Source: DATEPR01 sp963780635 (GTDB lineage Bacteria > Actinomycetota > Actinomycetes > Mycobacteriales > Pseudonocardiaceae). Taken from it: 64,000 nucleotides of DNA. Below the pieces are notes generated by a model, which was given only the letters and a program-made list of their open reading frames with translations, was not told the DNA's origin and made no database searches. Position 1 is the stretch's first letter. Each line of letters begins with the position of its first letter. Shown here in pieces: positions 51,898 through 60,532 of this stretch. A program made the translations under genes and the position numbers. Location of the stretch: assembly GCA_963780635.1 (NCBI GenBank), contig CAWACW010000018.1, forward strand, positions 124,001-188,000, given 5' to 3'.

Positions 51898-52806
51898 TCA
51901 GGAGTCCCGGAAGAACCGCTCGTGCCTGCCCTGGCGGACCAGCTTGAGCCAGTCCAGGAACGCCTTGGGGTCACGCTTGACGGTGAGGAAGTACAACCCG
52001 AACCGCAGTACCTCCAGGGCGCCGATGCGGCGCATCCCGGGCTGGGAGAGCAGGTAGCCGCGGTTGCGGTACGTGTAGTAGCGCTTGACCGGGTCACCGG
52101 GGTCCTGGGCGTGGAACCGGCCGCCGAGCATCGGCTTGAACTCCGCGGAGCCGTCCGGGTGCAGGTAGGACACCGTGAGGCAGGTGCCGAAGGGCAGCCC
52201 GGACCGCAGGAGCCTGCGATGCATCTCGACCTCGTCGCCGCGCACGAACAGCCGGTAGTCCGGCACGCCGATCACGTCCAGCGTCGCCGCGCGGAACAAC
52301 GCGCCGTTGAACAGCGACGCGATCCCGGGCAGGAAGTCGGTGCCCAGTTCCCTGGTGGTCCGCTTCCAGGTCAGCCCGCGCCGCAGCGGGAACGCCAGCC
52401 GGTCCGGCGTGTTGATGTCGGCGACCACGGGGGACACCTCGGCCAGTCCACGCCGCCGAGCCTGCTCCAGCAGCGTAGCCAGCACGGTCTCGTCACCGGG
52501 GCGGCCGTCGTCGTCGGCCAGCCACACCCAGTCGGCACCCATGCTCAGCGCGTGCAGCATGCCCAGCGCGAACCCGCCTGCCCCGCCGAGGTTGCGGTGC
52601 GACACCAGGTACGTGGTCGGCAGCGGGCATGCCTCGACGACCTCGCGGGCGGACTCGTCGGGACCGTTGTCCACCACGACGAGATGGTCCGGTGGCCTGC
52701 TCTGCGCCGCGATCACCTTGAGTGAGTCCACCAGCAGTTGGCTGCGGTGACGGGTGACGACGACGGCCACCACGGCGTCCTCGCGCAGCGGCAGGTCCTC
52801 GGTCAT
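51898..52806 (-). CDS. glfT1: Galactofuranosyltransferase GlfT1-like (Rv3782 type)
   Basis: GlfT1 adds the first two galactofuranose residues to the rhamnosyl-GlcNAc-P-P-decaprenyl linker in mycobacteria. This 302-residue GT-A enzyme has AVVVTRHRSQLLVDSLKVI, VVVDNGPDES and HRNLGGAGGFALGM. The metal motif is LADDDGRPGDE, with a late VRGDEVEMHRRLLRSG. The length and its position directly downstream of wzm-wzt match Rv3781-Rv3783. The ATG at 52806 has no strong ribosome site. The stop faces the TetR gene with a 13-base gap. Confidence 0.9.
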   Translation of the reverse strand: MTEDLPLREDAVVAVVVTRHRSQLLVDSLKVIAAQSRPPDHLVVVDNGPDESAREVVEACPLPTTYLVSHRNLGGAGGFALGMLHALSMGADWVWLADDDGRPGDETVLATLLEQARRRGLAEVSPVVADINTPDRLAFPLRRGLTWKRTTRELGTDFLPGIASLFNGALFRAATLDVIGVPDYRLFVRGDEVEMHRRLLRSGLPFGTCLTVSYLHPDGSAEFKPMLGGRFHAQDPGDPVKRYYTYRNRGYLLSQPGMRRIGALEVLRFGLYFLTVKRDPKAFLDWLKLVRQGRHERFFRDS

Positions 52807-52847
52807 GTGTGCTCAGCTCTCCGCGCGGGTCGGGTCGTCGTTGGCCG

Positions 52848-53666
52848 TCATGCTCGCGCACCTACGTCCGTCGGTACAGCGTCCATGCCGAGGCGGGTGA
52901 GTTCACCCTTGCTGAGGTTCTCGAACGGGTCCTTGCCCTTGTACGCGGTGAGCACCTCGCGCAGGCCGCCCTGCTGCTTGACCTTGCCCTCGTCCATCCA
53001 GATCGCGGTGTCGCACAGCTCGATCAGGAACTCGTCGGAGTGGCTGGCGAACACCAGCAGACCCGAGCGCTTCACCAGGTCCACCAGCCGCGTGCGGGCC
53101 TTGTCCAGGAACGCCGCGTCGACCGCGCCGATGCCCTCGTCCAGCAGCAGGATCTCCGGGTCGATCGAGGTCACCACGCCCAGCGCCAGCCGCACCCGCA
53201 TACCGGTCGAGTAGGTGCGCAGCGGCATCTGGATGTAGTCACCGAGCTCGGTGAACTCGGTGATCTCGTCGACCCGCTTCTCCATCTGCCGCCGGGTCAT
53301 GCCCAGGAACAGGCCGCGGATGATGATGTTCTCCAGCCCGGAGATCTCCGGGTCCATGCCGACGCCCATGTCGAACACCGGCGCGATCTTGCCGCTGATC
53401 AGCGCGGAACCGCGGGTCGGCTCGTAGATGCCGGCCAGCAGCCGCAGCAGCGTCGACTTGCCGGCGCCGTTGTGCCCGACCAGGCCGATCCGGTCGCCTT
53501 CCTTGATCGACAGGTTGATGTCGTGCAGCGCTTCGATGATCGGGACCTTGGCCCCGGTGCCGATCTTGCCGCCGACCTTGCCCAGCACGGCCTTCTTCAA
53601 CGACCGTGTCTTCGCGTCGAAGATCGGGAAGTCGACCGATGCGTTCCAGACGTCGATGCTCACCAT
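52848..53666 (-). CDS. wzt: Galactan/polysaccharide ABC exporter ATPase
   Basis: This 272-residue ATP-binding subunit has Walker A GHNGAGKSTLL (around residue 69), the signature YSTGMRVRLALGV and Walker B EILLLDEGIGAVD. The Wzt-type LFLGMTRRQME insert is present. It lacks the C-terminal carbohydrate-binding domain of O-antigen Wzt proteins, as in Rv3781. It powers export of the lipid-linked galactan across the membrane with Wzm. The gene lies 13 bases after wzm and 41 bases before glfT1 in one operon. Confidence 0.93.
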   Translation of the reverse strand: MVSIDVWNASVDFPIFDAKTRSLKKAVLGKVGGKIGTGAKVPIIEALHDINLSIKEGDRIGLVGHNGAGKSTLLRLLAGIYEPTRGSALISGKIAPVFDMGVGMDPEISGLENIIIRGLFLGMTRRQMEKRVDEITEFTELGDYIQMPLRTYSTGMRVRLALGVVTSIDPEILLLDEGIGAVDAAFLDKARTRLVDLVKRSGLLVFASHSDEFLIELCDTAIWMDEGKVKQQGGLREVLTAYKGKDPFENLSKGELTRLGMDAVPTDVGARA

Positions 53667-53679
53667 GTCGAGGCCTCAC

Positions 53680-54576
53680 TCACACCCAGTAGGACACTCG
53701 GGCCCGGTAGTTGCGCATGACCACCAAGGCCATCGCCCACCCGACCACCGTGATCGCGCCGACCACGATCCAACTCCACATGCTCACGTGCTGACCGATC
53801 AACGGCGCGCGCATGATCTGCACGAAGTGGTACAGCGGATTGAGCTGGAAGACTATCTTCGCCCACTCGTTTCCCCCGCTACCGAACAGGTCGTCGGGCG
53901 ACCACACGATCGGCGTCAGGTAGAACGCCAGCTGGATGATGCTGTTCACCACCTGCGGGATGTCGCGGTAGCGGGTGGAGATGATGCCGAACAGCAGCGA
54001 CACCCAGATCGCGTTCAGCGCCAGCAGCGCGAACGCGGGGATGGCGAGCAGCGACCACCAGCCGAGGCCAGGGTGCACCTGGCCGTTCGGGGTGTCGAGC
54101 TGGTACGGGTGGTCCAGCGACGTGAAGAAGATCGCCACCACGATCACGTACACGATCATGTTGTGCGCCAGCATCAGCGTCTGCCGCCACACCGTCCGCA
54201 GCACGTACACGGTCAGCGGTGCGGGCAGATGCTTGATCAGGCCCTCGTTCGTGATGAACGTGGACATGCCCTCGGTCAGGGTGCCGTTGATGAAGCCCCA
54301 GACGATGAAGCCTGTCGTGACGTAGGGCAGGAACACCGCGATCGGGTGGTGGAACAGCACCGCGTACAGGATGCCCAGGCCCAGTGCCGTGACACCCATC
54401 GTGATGGTGATCCACAGCGGACCGATCACCGAACGGCGGTAGCGCTGCTTGATGTCCTGCCAGCCCAGGTGCGCCCACAGCTCGCGCTGGACGACACCCT
54501 GGCGGAGGTCGTCGAACGCCCTGCCGAAACTTCGGCTGGCGGCGGCTGGTGGGGGTGCGACCGTGGGCCGGTCCAT
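53680..54576 (-). CDS. wzm: Galactan/polysaccharide ABC exporter permease
   Basis: This 298-residue ABC-2 type membrane subunit has an amphipathic N-terminus (FDDLRQGVVQRELWAHLGWQDIKQRYRRS, cited as LWAHLGWQDIKQRYRRS) and six membrane helices. It has the family motif TPIVWSPDD and a C-terminal NPLYHFVQIMRAPLIGQ loop. It pairs with the ATPase next to it (13-base gap). ATG 54576 is used. GTG 54594 would add six residues. This is the first gene of the wzm-wzt-glfT1 operon, the order being that of Rv3783-Rv3781 with GlfT1 moved to the end. Confidence 0.92.
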   Translation of the reverse strand: MDRPTVAPPPAAASRSFGRAFDDLRQGVVQRELWAHLGWQDIKQRYRRSVIGPLWITITMGVTALGLGILYAVLFHHPIAVFLPYVTTGFIVWGFINGTLTEGMSTFITNEGLIKHLPAPLTVYVLRTVWRQTLMLAHNMIVYVIVVAIFFTSLDHPYQLDTPNGQVHPGLGWWSLLAIPAFALLALNAIWVSLLFGIISTRYRDIPQVVNSIIQLAFYLTPIVWSPDDLFGSGGNEWAKIVFQLNPLYHFVQIMRAPLIGQHVSMWSWIVVGAITVVGWAMALVVMRNYRARVSYWV

Positions 54577-54762
54577 CGTGCTGGTTGCTGGCACGCCTTG
54601 GAGGGTACCGGCGGGCTGTCGCCCGACCGGTGCCCGGTGGGCGCACCGTGACCGTCGACGCGTGCAGTCGACGGCACAGATCACGCGAACCTGACATCGG
54701 TCGGGCGTTCCCGCACGTTACGGCCCTGCACCAGCCGCTGAATCGGTTCGGTTACCGATTGA

Positions 54763-55314
54763 TCACAGATATTGCCCGGTGCTGCGCAGGTGCGGCCCCT
54801 CCGGGACCTCGCCCCCGGTGCCCGGCGGCAGCGCACCCCGGCGCATCTGCTCCAGCTGCACGCGCGCGGCCATCTGCTGGGCGAACAGCGCGGTCTGGAT
54901 GCCGTGGAACAAGCCCTCCAGCCAGCCCACCAGCTGTGCCTGCGCGATCCGCAGCTCGGCGTCCGACGGGGGCGCGTCCTCGGTGAAGGGCAGCGACAGC
55001 CGTTCCAGCTCGTCGCGCAGCTCCGGCGCGAGGCCGCTCTCCAGCTCCTTGATCGAGCGCTGGTGGATCTCGCGCAGCCGGTTGCGGCTGGCCTCGTCCA
55101 GCGGGGCCGCGCGGACCTCCTCCAGCAACTGCTTGATCATGGTGCCGATCCGCATCACCTTGGCCGGCTGCTCGACCAGGTTGCTGACGTCACTCGCGCC
55201 GTCGATGTCGCCATCGGCGCCCGGGCCGGGCATCGCCGCGGTGCCCAGCGGAGTGCCGTCCGGGCCGACCACGACGACCTGTCGCGGCCCGCCGCCCTCT
55301 GGTCCCTCGGTCAT
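54763..55314 (-). CDS. bpa: Bacterial proteasome activator
   Basis: Bpa (PafE) is an ATP-independent ring that opens the 20S proteasome gate for unfolded proteins. The 183-residue protein has the nearly invariant core LVEQPAKVMRIGTMIKQLLEE, LDEASRNRLREIHQRSIKELE and AELRIAQAQLVGWLEGLFHG (cited in short parts) and ends GQYL, the HbYX-like tail that docks the proteasome. The N-terminal 60 residues are Gly/Pro-rich and variable. This is Rv3780 in M. tuberculosis, next to the galactan exporter there as here. ATG 55314 is chosen. Confidence 0.95.
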   Translation of the reverse strand: MTEGPEGGGPRQVVVVGPDGTPLGTAAMPGPGADGDIDGASDVSNLVEQPAKVMRIGTMIKQLLEEVRAAPLDEASRNRLREIHQRSIKELESGLAPELRDELERLSLPFTEDAPPSDAELRIAQAQLVGWLEGLFHGIQTALFAQQMAARVQLEQMRRGALPPGTGGEVPEGPHLRSTGQYL

Positions 55315-55408
55315 GGGTGAATCCTCTCCTACCTCGGTTCGTCCCAAGCCTAGCCACCGGCCGGCACCCTCCGGCCGTCGCATTTCAGGGCCTCCGTACG
55401 GTGTGCCC

Positions 55409-56608
55409 ATGGCGTTGGACGTCGCTCGTATCCGCGGGTTGTTCCCCGCGTTGGGCGACGGCTGGATCCACCTGGATGCACCCGCAGGCATGCAGATACC
55501 CGAGCAGGTGGCCACCGCTGTGTCGATGGCCCTGCGGGCGCCCGTCTCGGGGCCCGGTGGTGTCTTCCCGGCTTCCCAGCGTGCCCAGGCCATCGTGGAC
55601 GCGGGCCGCCGCGCCGTGGCCGACCTGGTGGGCGCCGATCCCGCGGGCGTCGTGCTGGGCCCGAGCTCGGCAGTGCTGCTGGCCCGGCTGGCCGACGCGG
55701 TGGGCGCGGGCTGGCTGATCGGCGACGAGGTCGTGGTGTCCAGGTTGGACCATCCGGCGAACACCGCGCCCTGGCAGCAGGCGGCACAGCGCTGCGGCGG
55801 CATCGCCCGGTGGGCCGAGGTGGACATCGAGACCTGCGAGCTGCCCGCCTGGCAGTACGACGACCTCGTCACCGCCCGCACCAAGGCGGTCGCCATCACG
55901 GCGGCGTCCGGTGCCGTCGGTACCCGCCCGGACCTGGCCCGGATCAGCGAGACCGCCCGCCAGTCCGGTGCCCTGCTCGTCGTCGACGCCTCGTCCGCGG
56001 CCCCGTTCCTGCCGGTGGACATGAACAATCTCGGCGCGGACGTCGTGGTGCTCTCGGCCAGCGCGTGGGGCGGACCGCCGGTCGGGGCGCTGGTGTTCCG
56101 CGATCCGGCGCTGCTGGACCGGCTGCCGTCCTGCTCGCTGGTGCCGGGCGCCAAGGGGCCGGAGCGGCTGGAGCTGGGACCGCACCCGTATCCGCTGCTC
56201 GCGGGGCTGGTGGCGTCCGTGGACTACCTCGCGGAGCTGGACGACGCGGCCACGGGGCCGCGGCGGGAGCGAGTACTCACCTCGATGGGGTCCATGAAGG
56301 CCTACCAGGCGGGGTTGCTGGCGGGGCTGATCAACGAGCTGCGGTCACTGCACCACGTGATGGTGATCGGCGACGCGATGCGGCGGGTGCCGGTGTTCGC
56401 GTTCGCCGTCGCGGGCGTGCGGGCCGAGGACGCGGTCGAGCACCTGGGCAAGCGTGGCATCTGCGCGTTCGCGGACAACGGCCAGAACGGCGTGTTCGCG
56501 GCGCTGGGCGTCGGCGAGGTGGGTGGCGCGGTGCGGATCGGCCTCGCCCACTACACGAACGTGGTCGAGGCCGATCAGCTGGTGCGCTGCATAGCCGAAC
56601 TGGGTTAG
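55409..56608 (+). CDS. Class V aminotransferase-fold protein without the PLP lysine (Rv3778c-like)
   Basis: This 399-residue protein is of the cysteine-desulfurase-like group. It has DGWIHLDAPAGMQIPEQV, VSRLDHPANTAPWQQAA, ITAASGAVGTRPDL and the cofactor aspartate in VVDASSAAPF. Where SufS-type enzymes have S-x-x-K-x-x-G-P, this protein reads LSASAWGGPPVGALVF, with Ala219 at the lysine position. M. tuberculosis Rv3778c, as I recall, also has AWGGPP here, so the loss seems ancestral rather than local decay. Activity is uncertain. ATG 55409 fits, and the gene diverges from bpa, as in mycobacteria. Confidence 0.88.
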   Translation: MALDVARIRGLFPALGDGWIHLDAPAGMQIPEQVATAVSMALRAPVSGPGGVFPASQRAQAIVDAGRRAVADLVGADPAGVVLGPSSAVLLARLADAVGAGWLIGDEVVVSRLDHPANTAPWQQAAQRCGGIARWAEVDIETCELPAWQYDDLVTARTKAVAITAASGAVGTRPDLARISETARQSGALLVVDASSAAPFLPVDMNNLGADVVVLSASAWGGPPVGALVFRDPALLDRLPSCSLVPGAKGPERLELGPHPYPLLAGLVASVDYLAELDDAATGPRRERVLTSMGSMKAYQAGLLAGLINELRSLHHVMVIGDAMRRVPVFAFAVAGVRAEDAVEHLGKRGICAFADNGQNGVFAALGVGEVGGAVRIGLAHYTNVVEADQLVRCIAELG

Positions 56609-56613
56609 AGCTG

Positions 56614-56664
56614 CTGACACAATGGCGTGCCTGGACGCCGCGAGCCGAACAGTTATTGTGTCAG
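56614..56664. terminator. Bidirectional terminator between convergent genes
   Basis: CTGACACAAT (56614-56623) pairs perfectly with ATTGTGTCAG (56655-56664). A GAG/CTC extension beyond a small bulge lengthens the stem. The A+T at the stem's inner end is unusual here. It fills the 67-bp gap between convergent genes. Confidence 0.65.
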
Positions 56665-56675
56665 CTCTTGGCCGC

Positions 56676-57653
56676 TCACGCGCGCAGCAGCACCTTGCCG
56701 ACCACCTGGCCGTCCGCCACGATCCGGTGCGCGTCGCCCGCCTGCTCCATCGGCAGGATCTGCCCGACCACCGGCTTGACCTTGCCGGCCGCCACCAGCG
56801 GCCACTCCCGCGCGACCACGTCGGCGACGATCGAGGCCTTGCCGTCCGGCCCGTCGACCGGCCGGGCCCGCAGGCCCGTCGCGGACAGCCAGGCGCGCTT
56901 GACCATCAGCGACCGCAGGTCGATCTCGGCCTTGTTGCCGCCCTGCATGCCGATGCACATCAGCCGCCCGCCGGTAGCCAGCGCGGCCAGGTTCGGCGCG
57001 AGGTACTTCGCGCCCATGTTGTCCAGGATGACGTCCGCGCCACCGGCGGCGGTGACCGCTTCGACGAAGTCCTGCTCGCGGTAGTTGACGGCGATGTCGG
57101 CGCCCCACTCCTGGCAGCTGGCACACCGCTCGGCGGAGCCCGCGGTGGTCACCACGGTCGCGCCCAGCGCCTTGCCCACCTGGATGGCGTGCGTGCCGAT
57201 GCCACCCGCGCCACCGTGCACGAGGAACACGTCGCCCTTGGACAGCCGCCCGAGCATCACGGCGTTGGACCAGACGGTGCAGGCCACCTCGGGCAGGGCG
57301 GCCGCAGCGATGACGTCCACGCCGCCCGGCAGCGGCATCACCTGCGCTGCCGGCACGGCGACCCGTTGCGCGTAACCGCCGCCCGCCAGCAGCGCGCACA
57401 CCTGGTCGCCGACCTGCCACCCGGTCACGTTCGGACCGAGTTCGGCGATGACGCCGGAGCACTCCAGCCCGAGGATGTCCGAAGCACCGGGCGGCGGCGG
57501 GTAGAACCCCTGCCGCTGCAGCAGGTCCGCGCGGTTCACGGCGCTCGCCGCGACGTCGATCAGGACCTCGCCTTCGGCCGGTCGAGGATCGGGTACTTCG
57601 CTCCAGGTGAGGACTTCCGGGCCACCGGGTTCGCTGAACGTGATCGCGTGCAT
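56676..57653 (-). CDS. NADPH:quinone oxidoreductase (zinc-free MDR family, Rv3777-like)
   Basis: This 325-residue medium-chain reductase has AVNRADLLQRQGFYPPPPG at the N-terminal domain, LGLECSGVIAELGP, and the NADPH loop VHGGAGGIGTHAIQVGKALG (about residues 145-165). No structural zinc cysteines are present, as in quinone oxidoreductases of the PIG3/QOR type. It reduces quinones or enones. Convergent with the Rv3778c-like gene and sharing the terminator at 56614, it repeats the order of Rv3777-Rv3778c. ATG 57653 fits the family start MHAITFSEPGGPEVL. Confidence 0.9.
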   Translation of the reverse strand: MHAITFSEPGGPEVLTWSEVPDPRPAEGEVLIDVAASAVNRADLLQRQGFYPPPPGASDILGLECSGVIAELGPNVTGWQVGDQVCALLAGGGYAQRVAVPAAQVMPLPGGVDVIAAAALPEVACTVWSNAVMLGRLSKGDVFLVHGGAGGIGTHAIQVGKALGATVVTTAGSAERCASCQEWGADIAVNYREQDFVEAVTAAGGADVILDNMGAKYLAPNLAALATGGRLMCIGMQGGNKAEIDLRSLMVKRAWLSATGLRARPVDGPDGKASIVADVVAREWPLVAAGKVKPVVGQILPMEQAGDAHRIVADGQVVGKVLLRA

Positions 57654-57707
57654 GGTGAGCACCGTAATTCGTTCGCGCCGCACGTGGCACGGCGGCAGCA
57701 TCGAGGG

Positions 57708-58346
57708 ATGACCGAGATGCCCGATCCCTGGCCGCTGTGGCAACTGGAGCTGCGCACGCCGAGGCTGACACTGCGCCCCGACGACGACGCGGGCACGGTC
57801 GAGCTGATGGCCGAGGCGCTGCGTGGCGTGCACCCGCCGGAGGAGATGCCCTTCGGCGTCCCGTGGACCGACCAGCCGCCCGCCGATCTGGTGCGCGAGG
57901 GCATGAAGCACCACTGGGCGGCGCGGGTGGCGGCCACCCCGAGGAGCTGGGAGGTGCACTTCCTGGTGCGCCACGACGGCCAGGTCATCGGCGCGCAGTC
58001 GATGTCCGGCAAGGACTTCGCGACGCTGCGGGAGGTGGCGACGGGCTCCTGGCTGGGCATGCGGTTCCAAGGCAGCGGATTCGGCACCGAGATGCGCGCC
58101 GCCGTGCTGATGTTCGCGTTCGACCACCTGAGGGCGCGCACCGCGAGGTCGGCGGCGTTCCTGGACAACCCGAGGTCGAACGCGGTGAGCCGCAAGCTGG
58201 GCTACGAACCGGACGGCACCGAGTCGATGACCCGCAGAGGCGTCGCGGCCACCGAGCAGCGGCTGTTGCTGGCGGCGGCGAAGTTCGTGCGGCCGGACTG
58301 GCAGTTGGAGGTCAGCGGCCTGGACCCGGCGGTGTTCGGGGTGTGA
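57708..58346 (+). CDS. GNAT acetyltransferase (RimJ/RimL-like)
   Basis: This 212-residue protein begins LRTPRLTLRPDDDAGTVELM, as in RimL-type acetyltransferases. It has VHFLVRHDGQVIGAQSMSGKDF, MRFQGSGFGTEMRAAVLMFAFDHL (acetyl-CoA loop, cited as GSGFGTEMRAAVL) and FLDNPRSNAVSRKLGYEPDGTE. It probably acetylates a protein N-terminus or a small amine. ATG 57708 has GAGGG 3 bases before it, which is close. The upstream open frame is antisense to the quinone oxidoreductase gene. A strong terminator follows. Confidence 0.85.
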   Translation: MTEMPDPWPLWQLELRTPRLTLRPDDDAGTVELMAEALRGVHPPEEMPFGVPWTDQPPADLVREGMKHHWAARVAATPRSWEVHFLVRHDGQVIGAQSMSGKDFATLREVATGSWLGMRFQGSGFGTEMRAAVLMFAFDHLRARTARSAAFLDNPRSNAVSRKLGYEPDGTESMTRRGVAATEQRLLLAAAKFVRPDWQLEVSGLDPAVFGV

Positions 58347-58351
58347 ACAGA

Positions 58352-58382
58352 GGTCTGGGTGCGGCGAGGCCGCACCCAGACC
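58352..58382 (+). terminator. Terminator hairpin after the GNAT gene
   Basis: A perfect 13-bp stem (GGTCTGGGTGCGG with its complement) and a CGAGG loop begin 5 bases after the stop codon. There is no T-run. Confidence 0.75.
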
Positions 58383-58857
58383 GACTCAACGGTTTCCTGA
58401 CGGCGGCCGAGGGCTGGCGTGGAACACCATCCGGAGGTCAGGAGACGTCCGGCGACAGTGGTGTTCAACAGCGTCGACGTGCGCGGGAGGGGCGTCGCTG
58501 GCGCCTGCGCACCCGAGAACCCGTTCTCAGCCGCTCGCAATCGAGACCGGGCCGACACACCAGGCCCAGCCACGGGGATGCGACCAAGGGCTCACCGCCA
58601 TACGCGGCTCATCTCGCATCGCACCACCTACCTCTCCGAGCGGCCTCCCCGCCGGTGCACGAGCCCTGACGTGCGACAAGCCGCCGGCCGGCCGTCCTGT
58701 TACCAGAATGCGCTTGTGACTGTGACCACACAACCCCAACACGCCCTCGAGTGCCCGACATCGACCGAACGTGCAGCCAGAGAGCAGACGGTCACCACCC
58801 ACGTCACTCCAGATGCCCCGGTGAGTGACGAGCCGCCCGCCGATAGGCTGGCCGCAG
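58383..58857. other. 475-bp gap before the tRNA gene
   Basis: Open frames here (for example 58419-58997) have no recognisable domain, lack ribosome sites, and run straight through the tRNA gene, so I do not accept them. The tRNA promoter must lie in the last about 50 bp, but I see no clear hexamers. Nothing else supportable is present. Confidence 0.5.
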
Positions 58858-58942
58858 GGAAGCGTGGCAGAGCGGCCGAATGCATCCGCCTTGAAAGCGG
58901 AAGACGGGAGACCGTCCGGGGGTTCGAATCCCTCCGCTTCCG
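58858..58942 (+). tRNA. tRNA-Ser (anticodon UGA)
   Basis: The 85-nt gene has an acceptor stem GGAAGCG/CGCTTCC, a D-arm with GGCAGAGCGGCCGAATG and the anticodon loop CTTGAAA with TGA at 58892-58894. A long variable arm is followed by the GGTTCGAATCC T-arm. The discriminator base is G, and CCA is not encoded. It reads UCA codons. Its 3' end abuts a broken integrase gene, so it is the likely attachment site of the neighbouring island. Confidence 0.96.
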
Positions 58943-59017
58943 CACGTCACCGGGCGTCTGGCTCTCCGCCGAGGTCCGGACCCGTCCCGTCATGTAGCAA
59001 CGGGTATAGCAACGCGG

Positions 59018-59295
59018 TCAACTCAACTCGCCAGACAGCCGCCGGAGCGCCTGCTGCTTGTCGTCCAGCGAGATGTGCGCGTAGGTGGTCATCGTGACCT
59101 CGATGGCCGAGTGACCGACGATGTCTCGGACGATGTGCGGCGGGATGCCAGCTTCAGCAGCACCGTCACGTAGGAGTACCGGAGATCGTGAAACCGGACA
59201 CCGTCCAGACCCGCCCTTCGTCCGGAGGGATGCCGGCTCAACCGCAGGTATTGCGGTCGATCGGCGCGCTGTTCAGCTTCGTGAACACCAACCAA
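59018..59295 (-). pseudogene. Tyrosine recombinase C-terminal remnant
   Basis: On the minus strand one frame reads LDGVRFHDLRYSYVTVLL (the R-box H-x-L-R motif). After a one-base shift near 59165-59170 the next frame reads AEAGIPPHIVRDIVGHSAIEVT and TTYAHISLDDKQQALRRLSG to a TGA at 59018. It thus holds the second His box (GHS) and the catalytic tyrosine (TYAH) of a phage/ICE integrase. The N-terminal two thirds cannot be followed upstream. It lies 75 bp from the tRNA-Ser 3' end, the usual place for an integrase next to its attL. Confidence 0.8.
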
Positions 59296-59691
59296 GCTCG
59301 TGCCATGCGCTGCATGGCCTTCGGCAGCCTCGCCCTCGTCCGCGCCTGTTCACGACATAGAGATGTGGACTGCTGCCTGCCTAGACCAAGCTTATGAGCT
59401 CGGCTGCGGTTTAGTTGACTAGTCCCGAATGGGTGTTTCAGATGGAGGCGCATGTCGTCCTGAAGGTGTTGGCCATCTTGTGGACATTGGCCCAATCCAA
59501 TGCCAGAGTCGGACGGTAAGGGCTGCTGAGGTCGCCACGGTGCGGACAAATGCACCGATTTCGTATGGCCGATGGAGGACAATTCCGCCGCTGCGCGAAG
59601 TGCTATGGCGCTAGCGATTGCTCATCGGTAGCATCACGAGTCGACCGCTGGCCCAGCGGCGTCTATTCGGACAATTTGCGAGGGTATCAGC
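59296..59691. other. 396-bp gap at the left edge of the island
   Basis: G+C content visibly falls in this stretch. Frames on both strands (for example 59238-59582 minus) show no known domain. A possible -10 GACAAT lies at 59670-59675, before the vWA gene. I see nothing else I can support. Confidence 0.5.
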
Positions 59692-60528
59692 GTGACCTAC
59701 TCGGCGGAGATCAGCCGGGTCAATCCGACCTGCTTCATCTTTCTCCTTGATCAGTCCACCTCGATGAACGACGCCATCGGGGGCGAAGTACCGCAGCGGA
59801 AGGCGGAGGTCGTCGCTGACGCAGTCAACCGGCTACTCACCGAACTGTCGGTGAAGTGCGCCAAAGAGGAAGGTGTACGTGACTACTTCCACGTAGCGGT
59901 CGTTGGCTACGGCCAGGCCGTCGGATCGGCGTTCACGGGCTCGCTTGCCGGCCGTGACCTGGTCCCGTTGAGTGAGGTGGCCGACAATCCCGCGCGCGTC
60001 GAGGAGCGGACCAAAAAAGTGCCCGATGGTGCGGGAGGTCTTGTTGACACCGCCGTGAGCTTTCCGGTCTGGTTCGATCCGACAGCAAACGGTGGCACAC
60101 CCATGTGCCGGGCCATGGGCTACGCGCGGTCGCTGGTGGAGAAATGGCTGGCCGAGCACCCCGGCTGTTTTCCGCCGATCGTACTCAACCTCACCGATGG
60201 CCAGTCAACCGATGGTGACCCGAGCACCGAGGCGTCCACAATCCAGGCTCAGGCCAGCGCTGATGGCGCTGCCATCCTGTTCAACTTGCATGTCTCCGAA
60301 GCTGGCGCGTCTGCGGTCACTTTCCCAGACAGTGACACGGCGCTGCCGGATTCCTTTTCGCGTGCACTGTTCGCGATGTCGAGTCTGTTGCCGCCACACA
60401 TGCGCTCCTACGCCAACGAGCAGGGGTTCCGGACCAGCGACGCAACTCGAGGCTTCGTGTACAACGCGGACATCGCCTCGGTAGTGCAATTCCTGGACAT
60501 CGGTACCCGTGCGACGGACCTGCGATAG
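59692..60528 (+). CDS. von Willebrand factor A (TerY-like) protein
   Basis: This 278-residue cytosolic vWA protein has a complete MIDAS metal site: DQSTSM (D-x-S-x-S, residues 20-25), the threonine in NGGTPMCRAMG and the aspartate in NLTDGQSTDGD. No signal peptide or membrane segment is present. The TerY class of vWA proteins has this plan. GTG 59692 has GAGGG 7 bases upstream. The PP2C and kinase genes follow with 4- and 3-base gaps, forming a three-gene operon like the TerY-P triad described in comparative genomics of tellurite-resistance-associated stress systems. It may be a phospho-switched scaffold. Confidence 0.87.
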   Translation: MTYSAEISRVNPTCFIFLLDQSTSMNDAIGGEVPQRKAEVVADAVNRLLTELSVKCAKEEGVRDYFHVAVVGYGQAVGSAFTGSLAGRDLVPLSEVADNPARVEERTKKVPDGAGGLVDTAVSFPVWFDPTANGGTPMCRAMGYARSLVEKWLAEHPGCFPPIVLNLTDGQSTDGDPSTEASTIQAQASADGAAILFNLHVSEAGASAVTFPDSDTALPDSFSRALFAMSSLLPPHMRSYANEQGFRTSDATRGFVYNADIASVVQFLDIGTRATDLR

Positions 60529-60532
60529 CCGG

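Noticed and set aside
58419..58997. 192-residue frame
   Set aside because: It runs through the tRNA-Ser gene and has no domain or ribosome site.
59238..59582. Minus-strand 114-residue frame in the island edge
   Set aside because: No recognisable domain; it overlaps the integrase remnant in another frame.
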